The notes: generated by a model not told the origin, from the sequence alone. Counted from the first letter of the stretch, positions 1 through 10,083 are shown. The stretch is DNA of 64,000 bases from an uncultured Cellulomonadaceae bacterium (GCA_947495165.1 CANLXM010000002.1:62001-126000); one strand, 5' to 3'. Translations and numbers: made by a program.

Positions 1-511
1 CGACGTCGTCGTGCACCTCGAACCGGCGGGCGCGCACGCCGTCGGGAGTGAGCCAGGAGACCGTCGCCCCGCCCAGCACCGCCGGCGCGGCGTTGTCGGG
101 GTGCCCTTCGAACTCGGTGGCCAGCGCGAGCACGAGGTCGTCGTCGAGCGCCTCCGGGTCGGCGATCAGCGCCCGCGCGGCCGCGATGCCCGCGACCACG
201 GCGCCGGCGGACGATCCCAGCCCGCGCCCGTGCGGGATGCGGTTGTCGCACAGCAGGTGCAGGCCGGTCTGCGGCGCGCCGACGACGTCGATCGCCGCGC
301 GCAGCGCACGCACCACGAGGTGGTCCTCGCCGTCGGGCACCTCACCGGCACCCTCGCCCTCGACCTCGACGCGCGCTCCGGGCGACCCGAGCGCCCGCAC
401 CTCGATCGTGTCGTACCGGCCCAGGGCGAGCCCGAGCGCGTCGAACCCGGGACCGAGGTTCGCGCTCGTCGCCGGGACCGCGACCCGCACGTGGTCGGTG
501 CCGAGGCGCAC
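1..511 (-). CDS. thrB: Homoserine kinase, N-terminal part (cut by window edge)
   Basis: Phosphorylates L-homoserine with ATP, the step before threonine synthase in threonine synthesis; cytoplasmic. About 170 residues are visible. The GHMP-kinase signature is present: an N-terminal substrate-binding stretch with [18 protein letters not shown], and the ATP-binding glycine loop [11 protein letters not shown] near residue 105. The GTG start was chosen because it lies 3 bases after the stop of thrC and puts the conserved [15 protein letters not shown] block at the usual distance from the N-terminus. It is the last visible gene of the argS-lysA-hom-thrC-thrB run. The C-terminus lies outside the window. 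Confidence 0.93.
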   Translation of the reverse strand, partial: MRLGTDHVRVAVPATSANLGPGFDALGLALGRYDTIEVRALGSPGARVEVEGEGAGEVPDGEDHLVVRALRAAIDVVGAPQTGLHLLCDNRIPHGRGLGSSAGAVVAGIAAARALIADPEALDDDLVLALATEFEGHPDNAAPAVLGGATVSWLTPDGVRARRFEVHDDV

Positions 512-514
512 GGC

Positions 515-1585
515 TCAGTCCAGCCCGAGGGCAGCGGCGATCGACATGACATCGGCGCTCACGCGCTGGGGGACGACGTCGTCGCCGTCCGCGGTGCGCA
601 GGGCCCACGCCGGGTCCTTGAGACCGTGACCGGTGACGGTGACCACGATCCGGGCGCCCGCGGGCACCTCGCCGCGCTCGGCGCGCTGCAGCAGCCCCGC
701 GACGCCGGCGGCGGACGCGGGCTCGACGAAGACGCCGACCTCGGCCGAGAGCAGGCGGTGCGCCGCCAGGATCTGGTCGTCGGTGACGGACTGGATCACG
801 CCCCCGGAGGTGTCGCGGGCCTCGACGGCCTGCTCCCACGAGGCGGGGTTGCCGATCCGGATGGCCGTCGCGATGGTCTCCGGCTCGGTGACCGGGTGGC
901 CGAGCACGATCGGGGCGGCACCCGCGGCCTGGAAGCCCCACATCTGCGGCAGGTGCGTGGTGCGTCCCGCTGCCGCGTACTCGCGGTAGCCCTTCCAGTA
1001 GGCCGTGATGTTGCCCGCGTTGCCGACGGGCAGGGCGTGGATGTCGGGGGCGTCACCGAGCACGTCGACGACCTCGAACGACGCGGTCTTCTGTCCCTCG
1101 ATGCGGTCCGGGTTGACGGAGTTCACCAGCTCGACCGGGTAGACCTCGGCGAGCTTGCGGGCGGCGATCAGGCAGTCGTCGAAGTTCCCGTCGACCTGGA
1201 GCAGCCGCGCGCCGTGCGCGATCGCCTGGCTGAGCTTGCCCATCGCGATCTTGCCGTCGGGCACCAGGACCGCGCAGACCATGCCGGCGGCCGTCGCGTA
1301 CGCCGCGGCCGACGCCGACGTGTTGCCGGTCGAGGCGCAGACGACGGCCTCCGCCCCGCGCGCGGCGGCGGCGGAGATCGCCGTGGTCATGCCCCGGTCC
1401 TTGAAGGATCCGGTGGGGTTCATCCCCTCGACCTTGACGTAGACGTCTGCACCGGTGAGCCGGGAGAGCGCCGGAGCGGGGACCAGCGGGGTCCCACCCT
1501 CCCCCAGCGTGACGACGTGCGTCTGCACGTGCGCCGGGAGGTGCTCGGCGTACTCGCGGATGATTCCCTGCCACACGTGGGCCAT
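515..1585 (-). CDS. thrC: Threonine synthase
   Basis: PLP-dependent enzyme converting O-phospho-L-homoserine to L-threonine and phosphate. The 356-residue protein has the fold-type II lysine in [10 protein letters not shown] (Lys62), the phosphate-binding [13 protein letters not shown] stretch, and the glycine-rich [15 protein letters not shown] segment. The length fits the short bacterial or actinobacterial class. Its ATG shares one base with the stop codon of hom (TGATG), so translation is probably coupled, and thrB follows 3 bases after its stop. Family and position agree, so the call is firm. Confidence 0.97.
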   Translation of the reverse strand: MAHVWQGIIREYAEHLPAHVQTHVVTLGEGGTPLVPAPALSRLTGADVYVKVEGMNPTGSFKDRGMTTAISAAAARGAEAVVCASTGNTSASAAAYATAAGMVCAVLVPDGKIAMGKLSQAIAHGARLLQVDGNFDDCLIAARKLAEVYPVELVNSVNPDRIEGQKTASFEVVDVLGDAPDIHALPVGNAGNITAYWKGYREYAAAGRTTHLPQMWGFQAAGAAPIVLGHPVTEPETIATAIRIGNPASWEQAVEARDTSGGVIQSVTDDQILAAHRLLSAEVGVFVEPASAAGVAGLLQRAERGEVPAGARIVVTVTGHGLKDPAWALRTADGDDVVPQRVSADVMSIAAALGLD

Positions 1586-2865
1586 CAGGCTCCCTCAGCT
1601 CTCAGGACGGAGATGACTTGCTCGACCGGCTCGAGGTCCGCGATCGCACGGACCGTGGCCGCGAGCGCGGACTCCGGCGCGCGGTGCGTCGTGATCAGCA
1701 GCTCGGTCGCGCCGTCGGCGGCCGCGGGCTGGCGCACCGCCTCGATCGACACCCCGTGCGCGGCGACGGCCTGCGCGACCTGCGCGAGCACGCCAGGGCG
1801 GTCCGCGACCGCGACGCGCACCTGGTAGCGGGTGACCGCCGAGTCTGCGGGCGCGAGCGGGAGGTCGGCGTACCAGGACTCGACCGGGCCCTTGCCCCCG
1901 AGCACACGGTGCCGGGCGGCAGACACGACGTCGCCGAGCACCGCCGACGCCGTCGGGGCTCCCCCGGCGCCCTGCCCGTAGAACATGAGCGCGCCGGCGG
2001 CCTCGGACTCGACGAAGACGGCGTTGAACGCGCCGCGCACCCCGGCCAGCGGGTGGTCCAGCGGCACGAGCGCCGGGTGCACGCGGGCGAGCACGCCGTC
2101 GGCGCTCGCCTCCGCGATCGCGAGGAGCTTGATGACGTGGCCGGTCTCGGCGGCCCAGCGGATGTCGTCGGCCGAGACCCCCGTGATGCCCTCGCACGCG
2201 ACGTCGTCGAGACCCACCCGGGTGTGGAACGCGAGGGAGGCGAGGATCGCGGCCTTCGCCGCGGCGTCGTGCCCCTCGATGTCCGCCGTCGGGTCCGCCT
2301 CCGCGTAGCCGAGCTCCTGCGCCTGCGCGAGCGCGGCGTCGAACGACAGGCCGCGCGTCGCCATCTCGTCGAGGATGTAGTTGGTGGTGCCGTTGACGAT
2401 CCCGAGCACCCGGCGCACCTTGTCGCCCGCGAGGGACTCCCGCAGCGGCCGGATGATCGGCACCGCGCCCGCGACGGCGGCCTCGAAGTAGACGTCCACG
2501 CCCGCGCGGTCGGCGGCCTCGTAGAGCGTCGGGCCGTGCTGGGCCAGCAGCGCCTTGTTGGCGGTGACCACGCTCGCGCCGGACTCGATCGCCGCGAGGA
2601 TCAGCGCTCGCGCGGGCTCCAGCCCGCCCATGACCTCCACGACGATGTCCGCGCGGGCCACGAGGCCGGCGGCGTCGTCGGTGAGCAGCGCCGGGTCGAT
2701 GCCCGGTCGCGTCCGGGCGGTGTCACGCACCGCCACGCCGACGAGCTCGAGCGGGGCGCCGACGCGGGCCGCGAGGTCGTCGGCCTGGTCGGTCAGGAGC
2801 CGGACCACCTGGGTGCCCACGACTCCACAGCCCAGCAGTGCCACGCGCAGCGCGACCGGTCCCAC
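1585..2865 (-). CDS. hom: Homoserine dehydrogenase
   Basis: Reduces L-aspartate-4-semialdehyde to L-homoserine with NAD(P)H, at the branch to threonine and methionine. The 426-residue protein starts with a Rossmann motif ([10 protein letters not shown], residues 8-17), then has the central catalytic part ([36 protein letters not shown]). It ends in an ACT domain ([20 protein letters not shown]), which normally binds threonine for feedback inhibition. The frame stays open far upstream, as an antisense overlap with lysA. The GTG at 2865 was chosen because GGAAGG lies 9 bases before it and the Rossmann motif follows at once. About 125 bases separate it from lysA, so it may have its own promoter. 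Confidence 0.96.
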   Translation of the reverse strand: MGPVALRVALLGCGVVGTQVVRLLTDQADDLAARVGAPLELVGVAVRDTARTRPGIDPALLTDDAAGLVARADIVVEVMGGLEPARALILAAIESGASVVTANKALLAQHGPTLYEAADRAGVDVYFEAAVAGAVPIIRPLRESLAGDKVRRVLGIVNGTTNYILDEMATRGLSFDAALAQAQELGYAEADPTADIEGHDAAAKAAILASLAFHTRVGLDDVACEGITGVSADDIRWAAETGHVIKLLAIAEASADGVLARVHPALVPLDHPLAGVRGAFNAVFVESEAAGALMFYGQGAGGAPTASAVLGDVVSAARHRVLGGKGPVESWYADLPLAPADSAVTRYQVRVAVADRPGVLAQVAQAVAAHGVSIEAVRQPAAADGATELLITTHRAPESALAATVRAIADLEPVEQVISVLRAEGA

Positions 2866-2990
2866 GACATCCCACCTTCCTCGCGCCGCACCCGGGTGCG
2901 CGGCGATACCCGATCCTCGCGCCGACGGTACCGCCCTGGATCGTCGTCTCAGGATACGGGTGGCACCGGGGCGTGCCGCGGGCGTCCGGC

Positions 2991-4346
2991 TCAGCCCAGG
3001 TCGAGCGCGAGCAGGTCGTCCTCGGTCTCGCGCCGCACGAGCACCCGCGAGGCTCCGTCCGCGACCGCGACGACGGGAGGGCGGAGCAGGTGGTTGTAGT
3101 TGCTGGCCATCGAGCGGCCGTAGGCACCGGTGGCCGGCACCGCCAGCAGGTCGCCCGGCGCGACGTCCGCGGGCAGCGCGACCTCGTCGATGACGATGTC
3201 GCCGCTCTCGCAGTGCTTGCCCACGACGCGTGCCCGCACGGTGTCGGGGCTGCCGGCGCGGTTGGCGAGGCGCGCGGTGTACCGCGCGCCGTAGAGCGCG
3301 GGACGGATGTTGTCGCTCATGCCACCGTCGACGGCGACGTAGGTGCGCACGCTCCCGTCCTCGAGCGTGACGGGCTTGACGACGCCGACCCGGTACAGCG
3401 TGACCGTCGTCGGGCCCACGACCGCGCGGCCCGGTTCGATCGAGATGCGCGGGACGGTCGTGCTGAGCTCGGCGCACACGCGCTGGACGGTCGCCGCGAG
3501 CGACTCCGCGAACGCGGGGACGTCCATCGCCCGCTCCCCCGGCACGTAGGCGATGCCGTAGCCCCCGCCGAGGTCGAGCTCCGGCATGAGCACACCGGTC
3601 GCGCGCTCCAGGTCGGCACGCAGGGCGAGCATCACGCGCGCGTTCGCCTCGAAGGCCGCGACGTCCTGGATCTGGCTGCCGATGTGGCTGTGGGCGCCGA
3701 GCAGCTCGAGCTCGGGGTGGGCGAGGACCTCCCGCAGGGCCGCGAGGGCCTGACCGCCGGTCACGGAGATGCCGAACTTCTGGTCCTCGTGCGCGGTCGC
3801 GATGAAGTCGTGCCCGCCGGCGTGGATGCCGGTGGTCACACGGACCATGACGCCCACGCGGTCCTGCGCGCTGCGGCCGGCGGCCCTGGCCGCTGCGGCG
3901 ACGCGCCCGACCTCCGCGACCGAGTCGAGCACGATCCGCCCCACGCGGGCATCGATCGCCCGGGCGATCTCGGAGTCGGACTTGTTGTTGCCGTGCAGGC
4001 CGATCGCCTCGCCCGGCACCTGCGCGCGGAGCGCGACCGCGAGCTCGCCGCCCGTGCACGTGTCGACCCGCAGGCCGTCGGCGTAGGCCCAGCGCGCGAC
4101 GGCGACGCTGAGGAAGGACTTGCCCGCGTAGTAGACGTCGACGCCGGAGCCGATCGCCTCGAAGGCGGCGGTGAACGCGTCGCGGAACAGCCGCGCGCGC
4201 TCGTGGAACATCGCCTCGTCGAGCACGAAGACGGGGGTGCCGTGCTCAGCCACCAGGTCGGCGACCGGGTGGCCCCCGAGGCGCAGCGCCCCGTCGGCGT
4301 CGAGCGTCGCGCCCGACGGCCAGACGGCCGCGTCGAGGCCCGTCAC
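2991..4346 (-). CDS. lysA: Diaminopimelate decarboxylase
   Basis: PLP enzyme of the alanine-racemase-like fold that decarboxylates meso-diaminopimelate to L-lysine, the last step of lysine synthesis. The 451-residue product has the PLP lysine in YYAGKSFLS (Lys76), the [10 protein letters not shown] segment, the HIGSQI and GGGYGIAY phosphate-binding motifs, and the C-terminal CESGD plus [11 protein letters not shown] substrate region. The GTG start overlaps the argS stop as GTGA, implying coupled translation. A longer frame exists upstream but would run into argS. Order argS-lysA-hom-thrC-thrB is common in actinobacteria. Confidence 0.96.
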   Translation of the reverse strand: MTGLDAAVWPSGATLDADGALRLGGHPVADLVAEHGTPVFVLDEAMFHERARLFRDAFTAAFEAIGSGVDVYYAGKSFLSVAVARWAYADGLRVDTCTGGELAVALRAQVPGEAIGLHGNNKSDSEIARAIDARVGRIVLDSVAEVGRVAAAARAAGRSAQDRVGVMVRVTTGIHAGGHDFIATAHEDQKFGISVTGGQALAALREVLAHPELELLGAHSHIGSQIQDVAAFEANARVMLALRADLERATGVLMPELDLGGGYGIAYVPGERAMDVPAFAESLAATVQRVCAELSTTVPRISIEPGRAVVGPTTVTLYRVGVVKPVTLEDGSVRTYVAVDGGMSDNIRPALYGARYTARLANRAGSPDTVRARVVGKHCESGDIVIDEVALPADVAPGDLLAVPATGAYGRSMASNYNHLLRPPVVAVADGASRVLVRRETEDDLLALDLG

Positions 4347-6025
4347 ATCCGCTCCGGGGCGCTCACGCCCAGCAGGCGCAAGCCGTTGGCGAGCACCTGG
4401 CGCGTGGCGTCGTTGAGCCACAGGCGCGCGCTGTGGACCGGCGCCACGTCCTCGTCACCCAGGGGCGTGACCCGGCACTCGCCGTACCACTTGTGATAGC
4501 TGCCCGCGAGCGCCTCGAGGTACCGCGCGACGCGGTGCGGCTCGCGCAGCGCGGCCGCCTGGGCGACGACACGGGGGAACTCGGTGAGCGCGCCCAGCAG
4601 GGCGGACTCCGTCGGGTGCGCCAGTGTTGCCGGGTCGAACGTCGCCGCGTCGCGGACCACGCCGTGCGCGGCCGCGTTCACCCCGACGTTGACCGTCCGG
4701 GCGTGCGCGTACTGGACGTAGAAGACGGGGTTCTCGTTGGTCGCCCGGGCGAGGAGATCGAGGTCGATGTCGATCGAGGAGTCGGCCGACGAGCGCGCGA
4801 GCGAGTAGCGGGCCGCGTCCACGCCCACGGCGTCGACGAGGTCCTCGAGCGTGACGACCGTCCCGGCCCGCTTGGACATGCGCAGCGGCTCGCCGTCGCG
4901 CAGCAGGTTGACCATCTGGCCGATGAGGATCTGCAGGTTGTGGCCGGGCTCGTCGCCGAAGGCGGCGCACACGGCCATCATGCGGCCCACGTACCCGTGG
5001 TGGTCCGCGCCCAGCATGATGATGACCTCGTCGAAGCCGCGCTCACGCTTGTCGAGGTAGTACGCGATGTCGCCGGCGATGTAAGCGGCATCGCCGTCGG
5101 ACTTGATGATGACGCGGTCCTTGTCGTCACCGAAGTCCGTGGTGCGCAGCCACGTCGCGCCGTCGGACTCGAACACGTGGCCCGCCTCCCGCAGCCGAGC
5201 GACGGCGCGGTCGACCGCGCCGGACTCGTGCAGCGTGTCCTCGTGGAAGAAGACGTCGAAGTCCACGCCGAACCCGTGCAGGGCCGCCTTGATCTCGCCG
5301 AACATGCGCTCGACGCCGATCGCCCGGAAGACCTCCTGGGCCTCGGCGTCGGGCAGCGTGCGCGGGTCCGGGCCGCCTGCGGCGGCGACGTCCGCGAGCA
5401 CGGCGTCGGCGATCTCCTGGATGTACTGGCCGCCGTAGCCGTCCTCGGGCGCGGACTCGCCCTTGGCCCGGGCGAGCAGCGAGCGCGCGAAGCGGTCGAT
5501 CTGCGCCCCGTGGTCGTTGAAGTAGTACTCGCGCGTGACCTCGGCCCCCGCGGCCTCGAGCACGCGGGCGAGCGAGTCCCCCACCGCGGCCCAGCGCACG
5601 CCACCGATGTGGATCGGGCCGGTGGGGTTCGCCGAGACGAACTCAAGGTTGACCTTCTTGCCGGCCTCCGCGTCGCCGCGGCCGTAGGCCGCGCCCGCGT
5701 CCACGATCGTGCGTGCGAGCTCGCCCGCGGCACCGGCCTCGAGGCGGATGTTGAGGAAGCCCGGGCCGGCGATGTCGACGGACGCGACGCCCTCGGTCGA
5801 GCGCAGGCGCGCCGCCAGGAGCTCGGCCAGCTGCCGCGGCGGCACGCCGGCCTTCTTGGCGAGCTGCAGCGCGATGTTCGTCGCCCAGTCCCCGTGCTCG
5901 CGCTGGCGCGGTCGCTCGACGTGGACGGCGTCGGGAAGCTGGTCGGCGTCGAGGGCGAGCTCGCCGTCCGTGACGGCGGCCGCGAGCGCAGCGCTGAGGG
6001 CGAGGGAGAGCTGGGTGGGATTCAC
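4343..6025 (-). CDS. argS: Arginyl-tRNA synthetase
   Basis: Class I aminoacyl-tRNA synthetase charging tRNA-Arg. The 560-residue protein has an N-terminal Add1-like domain (about residues 1-90), the HIGH-type motif in [14 protein letters not shown], a catalytic domain with the MSK signature in [15 protein letters not shown], and a DALR anticodon-binding domain ending in [11 protein letters not shown]. Length matches the family. It is the first gene of the minus-strand run and its stop overlaps the lysA start. A tRNA-Arg gene lies about 1.7 kb away on the other strand, with no obvious link. Confidence 0.97.
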   Translation of the reverse strand: MNPTQLSLALSAALAAAVTDGELALDADQLPDAVHVERPRQREHGDWATNIALQLAKKAGVPPRQLAELLAARLRSTEGVASVDIAGPGFLNIRLEAGAAGELARTIVDAGAAYGRGDAEAGKKVNLEFVSANPTGPIHIGGVRWAAVGDSLARVLEAAGAEVTREYYFNDHGAQIDRFARSLLARAKGESAPEDGYGGQYIQEIADAVLADVAAAGGPDPRTLPDAEAQEVFRAIGVERMFGEIKAALHGFGVDFDVFFHEDTLHESGAVDRAVARLREAGHVFESDGATWLRTTDFGDDKDRVIIKSDGDAAYIAGDIAYYLDKRERGFDEVIIMLGADHHGYVGRMMAVCAAFGDEPGHNLQILIGQMVNLLRDGEPLRMSKRAGTVVTLEDLVDAVGVDAARYSLARSSADSSIDIDLDLLARATNENPVFYVQYAHARTVNVGVNAAAHGVVRDAATFDPATLAHPTESALLGALTEFPRVVAQAAALREPHRVARYLEALAGSYHKWYGECRVTPLGDEDVAPVHSARLWLNDATRQVLANGLRLLGVSAPERM

Positions 6026-6067
6026 CGGCTCATCCTAGCGACTTCGCCCCCACGACCGGGGGCGCGG

Positions 6068-6820
6068 TCAGGACGCTCCGGCGTCGAGGCCGGCGGCGAC
6101 CCCGCGCGCGGCGCGGCGCTCTCCGGTCACCTCGACCGTCGTCGTGAAGTCTGCCCACAGATAGGTCGCCGTGCCCTGGGCAGCGACCCTGGTCCCGCCG
6201 GGCACGACGCGCGTGGGACGCAGGTCGGCGTCCGGGCGGTCCGCGGCGGCGCGGGCGGCGACGGCGACGTGCGCGCTGGCCTCGTCGCTCGTGCCCCAGC
6301 GCCCGACCCGCACGACGACGACATCGCCGTCGGGCGCGACGAACCGCGCCTCGTACGACTCCAGCGCACCGGTGGTGTCCGCGGGCGTGAAGCCCTCGCT
6401 CGCGTAGCCGCCCGCGCGCGACGGGAGCGTCCCGAGGAGCGCGGACGCCTGGTCGACCAGCGGCGCGGCCTCGGGCTCGGCGTCCCCGCGTGCGGTGCCC
6501 GCCAGGTCGGCGGCCGCAGGCGCGAGCTCGACGACGCCGGGAAGCGCGGCGTAGGCGACGGACTCCGCCGCGGCGGCGGACGTCGTGCGCGCGGCCGTCG
6601 GCAGCGGGGGTGCCGTCAGGAAGCCGAGCCAGGCCACCGTGCCGGCGATCCCCAGCACGAGGGCGAGGACGGCGTACTGCGGGCGCGCGCGGCCGGCCCG
6701 CGCGGCGGAGCGCATCGCCAGCACCGCACAGGCGACCGCGAGGGGACCGAGCCACAGGATCGCGAGCAGGACGGCGGCCACCGCAAGGGTGTCGTCGTGC
6801 TCGCGCTGCGCCGTCGCCAC
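6068..6820 (-). CDS. Membrane-anchored protein of unknown function
   Basis: I do not recognise a named family. The 250-residue product has two hydrophobic segments near the N-terminus (roughly residues 15-35 and 48-72) joined by a basic loop (RSAARAGRARPQ), like DUF4190-type membrane hairpins. A soluble, alanine-rich domain of about 175 residues follows, presumably outside the cell. No cysteines or known catalytic motif are apparent. The GTG start at 6820 is set by a GGAGG just upstream; the frame is open further 5' but without a ribosome site. It is divergent from the GntR gene, across a region with two palindromes. Confidence 0.7.
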   Translation of the reverse strand: MATAQREHDDTLAVAAVLLAILWLGPLAVACAVLAMRSAARAGRARPQYAVLALVLGIAGTVAWLGFLTAPPLPTAARTTSAAAAESVAYAALPGVVELAPAAADLAGTARGDAEPEAAPLVDQASALLGTLPSRAGGYASEGFTPADTTGALESYEARFVAPDGDVVVVRVGRWGTSDEASAHVAVAARAAADRPDADLRPTRVVPGGTRVAAQGTATYLWADFTTTVEVTGERRAARGVAAGLDAGAS

Positions 6821-6864
6821 GTCCGCCCTCCGGTCCGTCCGGGGCCCTCGGTTCGGCCCGCTGT

Positions 6865-6876
6865 GTGGTTCACCAC
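6865..6876. promoter_or_regulatory. Palindrome GTGGT-TC-ACCAC, possible GntR operator
   Basis: A perfect inverted repeat with 5-base arms around TC, in the gap between the divergent membrane gene (start 6820) and the GntR regulator (start 6997). FCD-type GntR proteins commonly bind TGGT-N-ACCA-like sites, so autoregulation by the adjacent regulator is a reasonable inference. Confidence 0.45.
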
Positions 6877-6888
6877 TACCATCGGCCC

Positions 6889-6904
6889 CAAGACCTAGGA
6901 CTTG
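6889..6904. promoter_or_regulatory. Second palindrome in the GntR intergenic region
   Basis: CAAGACCTAGGACTTG is a 16-base inverted repeat with 7 of 8 base pairs matching around a CCTAGG core. It lies 12 bases from the preceding palindrome and differs from it in sequence. It may be a second operator or part of a promoter. Confidence 0.4.
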
Positions 6905-6996
6905 AGACCTGCCACCACGGCGCCGATGCCGTGCCCGCGAGCGCCCCGCGCCGCGTCCCGGCGGTCCGGGCACATCAGGACATCAGGAGCGCTCAC

Positions 6997-7653
6997 ATGG
7001 CGTCACGCACCGGGCTGATCGACCAGGCCGTCACCGCGCTGCGCGGATCGATCGTGAGCGGCGAGTGGCCCGTGGGCAGCCGGATCCCCACGGAGGCCGA
7101 CCTCGCGCAGCTCCTCGGCGTGGGCCGCAACACCGTGCGCGAGGCCGTGCAGTCGTTGGTGCACTCCGGCCTCCTGGCGCGCCGTCAGGGTTCGGGGACC
7201 TACGTGCTCTCGTCGTCGGAGCTGACCGTGGCGCTCGGCCGCCAGATGGCGGACGTCCATCAGCAGTACATCCTCGAGGTCCGCCGATCGCTCGAGGTCG
7301 AGGCGGCGCGTCTCGCCGCGCGTCGCCGCACCGACCGGGACGTCACGATGCTCCGCACGCTGAACGACCGCCGGATGGCCTCGTTCGCTGCCGGCAAGGT
7401 CGATGCCATGGTCGTGTCCGACCTCGCGCTGCACCGCGCGATCGTCGCGGCCGCCCGCAACCCGCTGCTGCTGGACCTCTACGAGAACCTCGTCGACGCG
7501 ATCGGCGACTCGATCCGCGCGAACGTCCAGACGGACCATCCCGACCACACGCACGACGACCTCGTCGAGGCGATCGCCGAGCGCGACGAGGACCGGGCTG
7601 CGCTCGAGATCTCGCGGTACCTCGAGGAGTACCTGTCCACGCTGCCGGCCTGA
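6997..7653 (+). CDS. GntR-family transcriptional regulator, FCD subfamily
   Basis: A 218-residue regulator. Residues 1-70 form a GntR winged helix-turn-helix (IPTEADLAQLLGVGRNTVREAVQSLVHSGLLARRQGSGTYV in two adjoining blocks). Residues about 90-215 form an all-helical FCD effector domain with the Asp and His positions expected of a metal site (SDLALHRAIVAAARNPLL and the later HTHDDLVEAI). FCD regulators usually sense organic acids or sugar acids. The ATG start has CAGGAG 7 bases upstream; the longer open frame lacks a ribosome site. The target is not evident: the divergent membrane gene is one candidate, the neighbouring sugar-acid island another. Confidence 0.88.
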   Translation: MASRTGLIDQAVTALRGSIVSGEWPVGSRIPTEADLAQLLGVGRNTVREAVQSLVHSGLLARRQGSGTYVLSSSELTVALGRQMADVHQQYILEVRRSLEVEAARLAARRRTDRDVTMLRTLNDRRMASFAAGKVDAMVVSDLALHRAIVAAARNPLLLDLYENLVDAIGDSIRANVQTDHPDHTHDDLVEAIAERDEDRAALEISRYLEEYLSTLPA

Positions 7654-7721
7654 TCCGCGCGCCAGTTCGTTCCCGCCCGGCTCGGTGGTAGTCTCGTGCA
7701 CCGTGCCGAGATGGCACCCCC

Positions 7722-7797
7722 GCCCTCGTAGCTCAGGGGATAGAGCGTCTGCCTCCGGAGCAGAAGGTCGTAGGTTCGAATCCTATCGAGGGCACCA
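7722..7797 (+). tRNA. tRNA-Arg, anticodon CCG
   Basis: A complete cloverleaf: acceptor GCCCTCG (7722-7728) pairs with CGAGGGC (7787-7793), followed by A and an encoded CCA. The anticodon stem TCTGC/GCAGA encloses CTCCGGA with anticodon CCG at 7755-7757. The T-arm is GTAGG-TTCGAAT-CCTAT. It reads CGG arginine codons, frequent in a genome this GC-rich. TAGTCT at 7689-7694 is a weak -10 candidate. The gene lies at the left edge of the catabolic island. Confidence 0.97.
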
Positions 7798-7808
7798 CTG
7801 TGGCCAGC

Positions 7809-7822
7809 GCGGGAAAACCCGC
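7809..7822 (+). terminator. Small hairpin after tRNA-Arg
   Basis: GCGGG-AAAA-CCCGC lies 12 bases past the tRNA and is followed by TTC. The 5-pair stem is short, so this is only a possible terminator. Confidence 0.35.
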
Positions 7823-7915
7823 TTCAGCCGCGTCCGCGCACGGAAGCTCGCCGCGCAAGGCAGCCGACATGCTCACCGCTGGAGCCGACCATCGGCCCGC
7901 TCGACCGGCGCAGGC

Positions 7916-8887
7916 TCAGCCGTTCGAGGGAGCGGAGGCCAGGAAAGCTCCCAGCTGTGAGCGGTCGGGGAGACCGTCTTTGTCACCCGAACTCGTGACG
8001 GCGCACGCGCCCACGGCTGCAGCGCGCTCTAGCGATGCGGCGGGCGTCAGGCCGTCGAGCTGAGCGCTGATGAACCCGGTGGCAAAGCCGTCACCCGCAC
8101 CAACCGTGTCGACCACGGTGACAGAGAAGACGGGGCGACTCCACGAGCCCTGCCGGGTGTGGAGGCTCGCGCCCCGCCCGCCTTCCTTGATTACGACCAT
8201 CGTCGCACCGGAGTCGAGGTAGTGCGCCGCGACGTCCTCGACCCTGGTGAAGCCGGTCAGCGTGGCCGCCTCGGACAAACCGGGCAGGATCCAGTCGGCG
8301 CGTGCGGCACATGCGTTCGTGACGTCGATCATCTCCTGGCGATCGGGCCAGAGATTCGGGCGCAGGTTAGGGTCGAACGAGATCGTCGCGCCCGCCTCAC
8401 GTGCGATGTCCAGGGCGCGGAGGGCGAACGCCCGGGTGGTCTCCGACAACGCCAGCGGGATCCCCGTGAGATGCAGGTGGCGCGCGGTGGAGATGTACGC
8501 GTCTGAGTCGGCAGTGACTGCGAGCCGCGATCCGGCTGAGCCCTTGCGGTAGTACACGACCTGGGGATCGCCGCCTTCGGCCCGGCTCTTGAGCGCGAAC
8601 CCGGTCAGCGCCTCCGGATCGATGGTGACCAACGAGGTGTCCACGCCGCTGGCGCTCAGCTCGGCGACCGCGAAGCGTCCGAAGGGTTCCGCACCGACCC
8701 GCCCGACCCACCCAGATCTGTGGCCGAGTCGCGCTAGCCCGATCGCGACGTTCGTCTCCGCACCCGCCAGCGCGAGGGTGTAGCCCTTCACCCGCTCCAG
8801 GGGACCAGCCTCGCCCGCCACGAACATCGCCATGACCTCGCCGAACGTGACGACATCCAGCCCGTGGGCACTTCCGGCGGCCGTCAC
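7916..8887 (-). CDS. PfkB-family sugar kinase, probable 2-keto-3-deoxygluconate kinase
   Basis: A 323-residue ribokinase-family enzyme that would phosphorylate 2-keto-3-deoxygluconate (KDG) to KDPG. Visible are the N-terminal DVVTFGEVMAMF, the substrate-side glycine stretch ALAGAETNVAIGLARLG, the SFDPNLRPNLWP segment typical of KDG kinases, and the C-terminal ATP/anion-hole motif DTVGAGDGFATGF with the catalytic Asp. The GTG start overlaps the lacI stop as GTGA, with GGAG about 7 bases upstream, so it is cotranscribed with lacI. The substrate is inferred from motifs and from a KDPG aldolase in the same island; a related hexose cannot be excluded. Confidence 0.8.
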   Translation of the reverse strand: MTAAGSAHGLDVVTFGEVMAMFVAGEAGPLERVKGYTLALAGAETNVAIGLARLGHRSGWVGRVGAEPFGRFAVAELSASGVDTSLVTIDPEALTGFALKSRAEGGDPQVVYYRKGSAGSRLAVTADSDAYISTARHLHLTGIPLALSETTRAFALRALDIAREAGATISFDPNLRPNLWPDRQEMIDVTNACAARADWILPGLSEAATLTGFTRVEDVAAHYLDSGATMVVIKEGGRGASLHTRQGSWSRPVFSVTVVDTVGAGDGFATGFISAQLDGLTPAASLERAAAVGACAVTSSGDKDGLPDRSQLGAFLASAPSNG

Positions 8888-10014
8888 GTGGCAGCTCCAC
8901 TCACGCCGCCCGCACCGATACCACCAGAGCGATGAGCGCCCCCGGCCGGGAGGAGGTCGCTCACGGCTCCAGCCGGGCGGCCTGTGGTCTTGCGCACCAC
9001 CAGTTCCGGTCGGATCAGCACCGAGGTGCCGGCCGACGACGATTCTACGGAGCCCTCGTGGAGCACCTCTCGCAGCGCCGAGCGGGCAAGCTCGGGGAGC
9101 GGCTGGCGGACTGTCGTCAGCGGGGGCTCGCACAGGGTAGCGAGCGCGATGTCGTCGTATCCCACGACAGAGACGTCATGCCCGACCCGCAAGCCGAGCT
9201 CACGCACCCCGCTGCACACGCCGAGTGCCGTGATGTCGTTGATCGCGATGACGGCAGTAGGCGGATCCGGACGAGCGAACAGCTCATGCGCCGCTGCCCG
9301 CCCGATCTCGGCGGCCTCGATGGCGCCCGCCGGAATCGTGTCACGTCCCGGCCACAGCGGCATATCCGCAGGCACGAGGCCGGCTTCATCGAGCGCCGCG
9401 CAGAAGCCCCGGTAGCGGGCCGTCCGGTTCAGGGACTGGATCGCGCCGGCGACGAAGCTCACGCGGCGGTGCCCCAGGGCGACGACATGCGCGGCTCCCA
9501 GGTACCCACCGACCTGGTTGTCGACGCTCACGCTGACGACGGACGGCGGGTCGCTCGGCTGCACCGGCCGGTCGAACGTCACCAGACGCAGGCCTCGATC
9601 GAGGAAGGGCTGGAGGTGGTCCAGACTGGGCAGCGACGTCCCGATGACGATGGATCGCACACCGGCGTCCCAGAGATCCTCGACGTAGCGGACTTCACGC
9701 CCCGGGTCCCGCTCGGTGTTTCCCAGCAGCACGCTGTAGCCAGCCGCAAGAGAGGCGCGTTCCAGCTCGTTGGCGAACATCCCCCAGAACGGGTTCGCCA
9801 CCGACGGGACGACGAGACCGATGGAATGGACGCGCCCCGTACGCAGCGCCCTTGCAGCGCGATTGGGCCGGTAGCCAAGGCGCTCGATCGCAGCGCGCAC
9901 TCGATCGCGAGTCTCGGGCTGCATGCGCTCGGACCGTCCAGTGAGGAAGTTCGAGACTGTCGTGGCGGACACCTTGGCCTCGACAGCGACCTGCTGGATA
10001 GTGACGGTTCCCAT
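8884..10014 (-). CDS. LacI-family transcriptional repressor
   Basis: A 376-residue regulator. Residues 1-55 form the LacI helix-turn-helix and hinge (TIQQVAVEAKVSATTVSNFL, then GYRPNRAARALR). A periplasmic-binding-like sugar domain follows (IGLVVPSVANPFWGMFANELE, VVGYDDIALATL). The C-terminal 30 residues, rich in Gly and Ala, are an unusual tail. It is divergent from the sugar ABC operon and heads a two-gene unit with the PfkB kinase. Two operator-like palindromes in the intergenic region sit on the two promoters, so it probably represses both directions until an island sugar acid binds. Confidence 0.92.
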   Translation of the reverse strand: MGTVTIQQVAVEAKVSATTVSNFLTGRSERMQPETRDRVRAAIERLGYRPNRAARALRTGRVHSIGLVVPSVANPFWGMFANELERASLAAGYSVLLGNTERDPGREVRYVEDLWDAGVRSIVIGTSLPSLDHLQPFLDRGLRLVTFDRPVQPSDPPSVVSVSVDNQVGGYLGAAHVVALGHRRVSFVAGAIQSLNRTARYRGFCAALDEAGLVPADMPLWPGRDTIPAGAIEAAEIGRAAAHELFARPDPPTAVIAINDITALGVCSGVRELGLRVGHDVSVVGYDDIALATLCEPPLTTVRQPLPELARSALREVLHEGSVESSSAGTSVLIRPELVVRKTTGRPAGAVSDLLPAGGAHRSGGIGAGGVSGAAT

Positions 10015-10046
10015 GACGGCAGCGCTCCCTTGATCGAGCCATGCTG

Positions 10047-10076
10047 ACTGTACGACGCGGTGCGGCTCTGGTGCAA
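10047..10076 (-). promoter_or_regulatory. Promoter of the lacI-kinase unit
   Basis: On the minus strand TTGCAC (10076-10071) and TACAGT (10052-10047) are separated by 18 bases, a good vegetative promoter for the gene starting at 10014. The -35 element lies inside the second operator candidate. Confidence 0.55.
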
Positions 10077-10083
10077 CGATTCA
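10066..10083. promoter_or_regulatory. LacI operator candidate, lacI side
   Basis: CTCTGGTGCAACGATTCA shares CTCTGGT, the central CGAT and the following CA with the operator on the ABC side, but its right half is degenerate. It covers the -35 of the lacI promoter. Centre at 10077/10078, 109 bases from the other site. Confidence 0.45.

Noticed and set aside
11-1828. A 605-codon plus-strand frame over thrB, thrC and hom
   Set aside because: The reverse strand carries well-conserved enzymes throughout; this frame lacks motifs and a ribosome site.
2866-4059. Homoserine dehydrogenase as an 824-residue fusion
   Set aside because: The upstream part of that frame is an out-of-frame reading of lysA; the GTG at 2865 with GGAAGG upstream gives the standard length.
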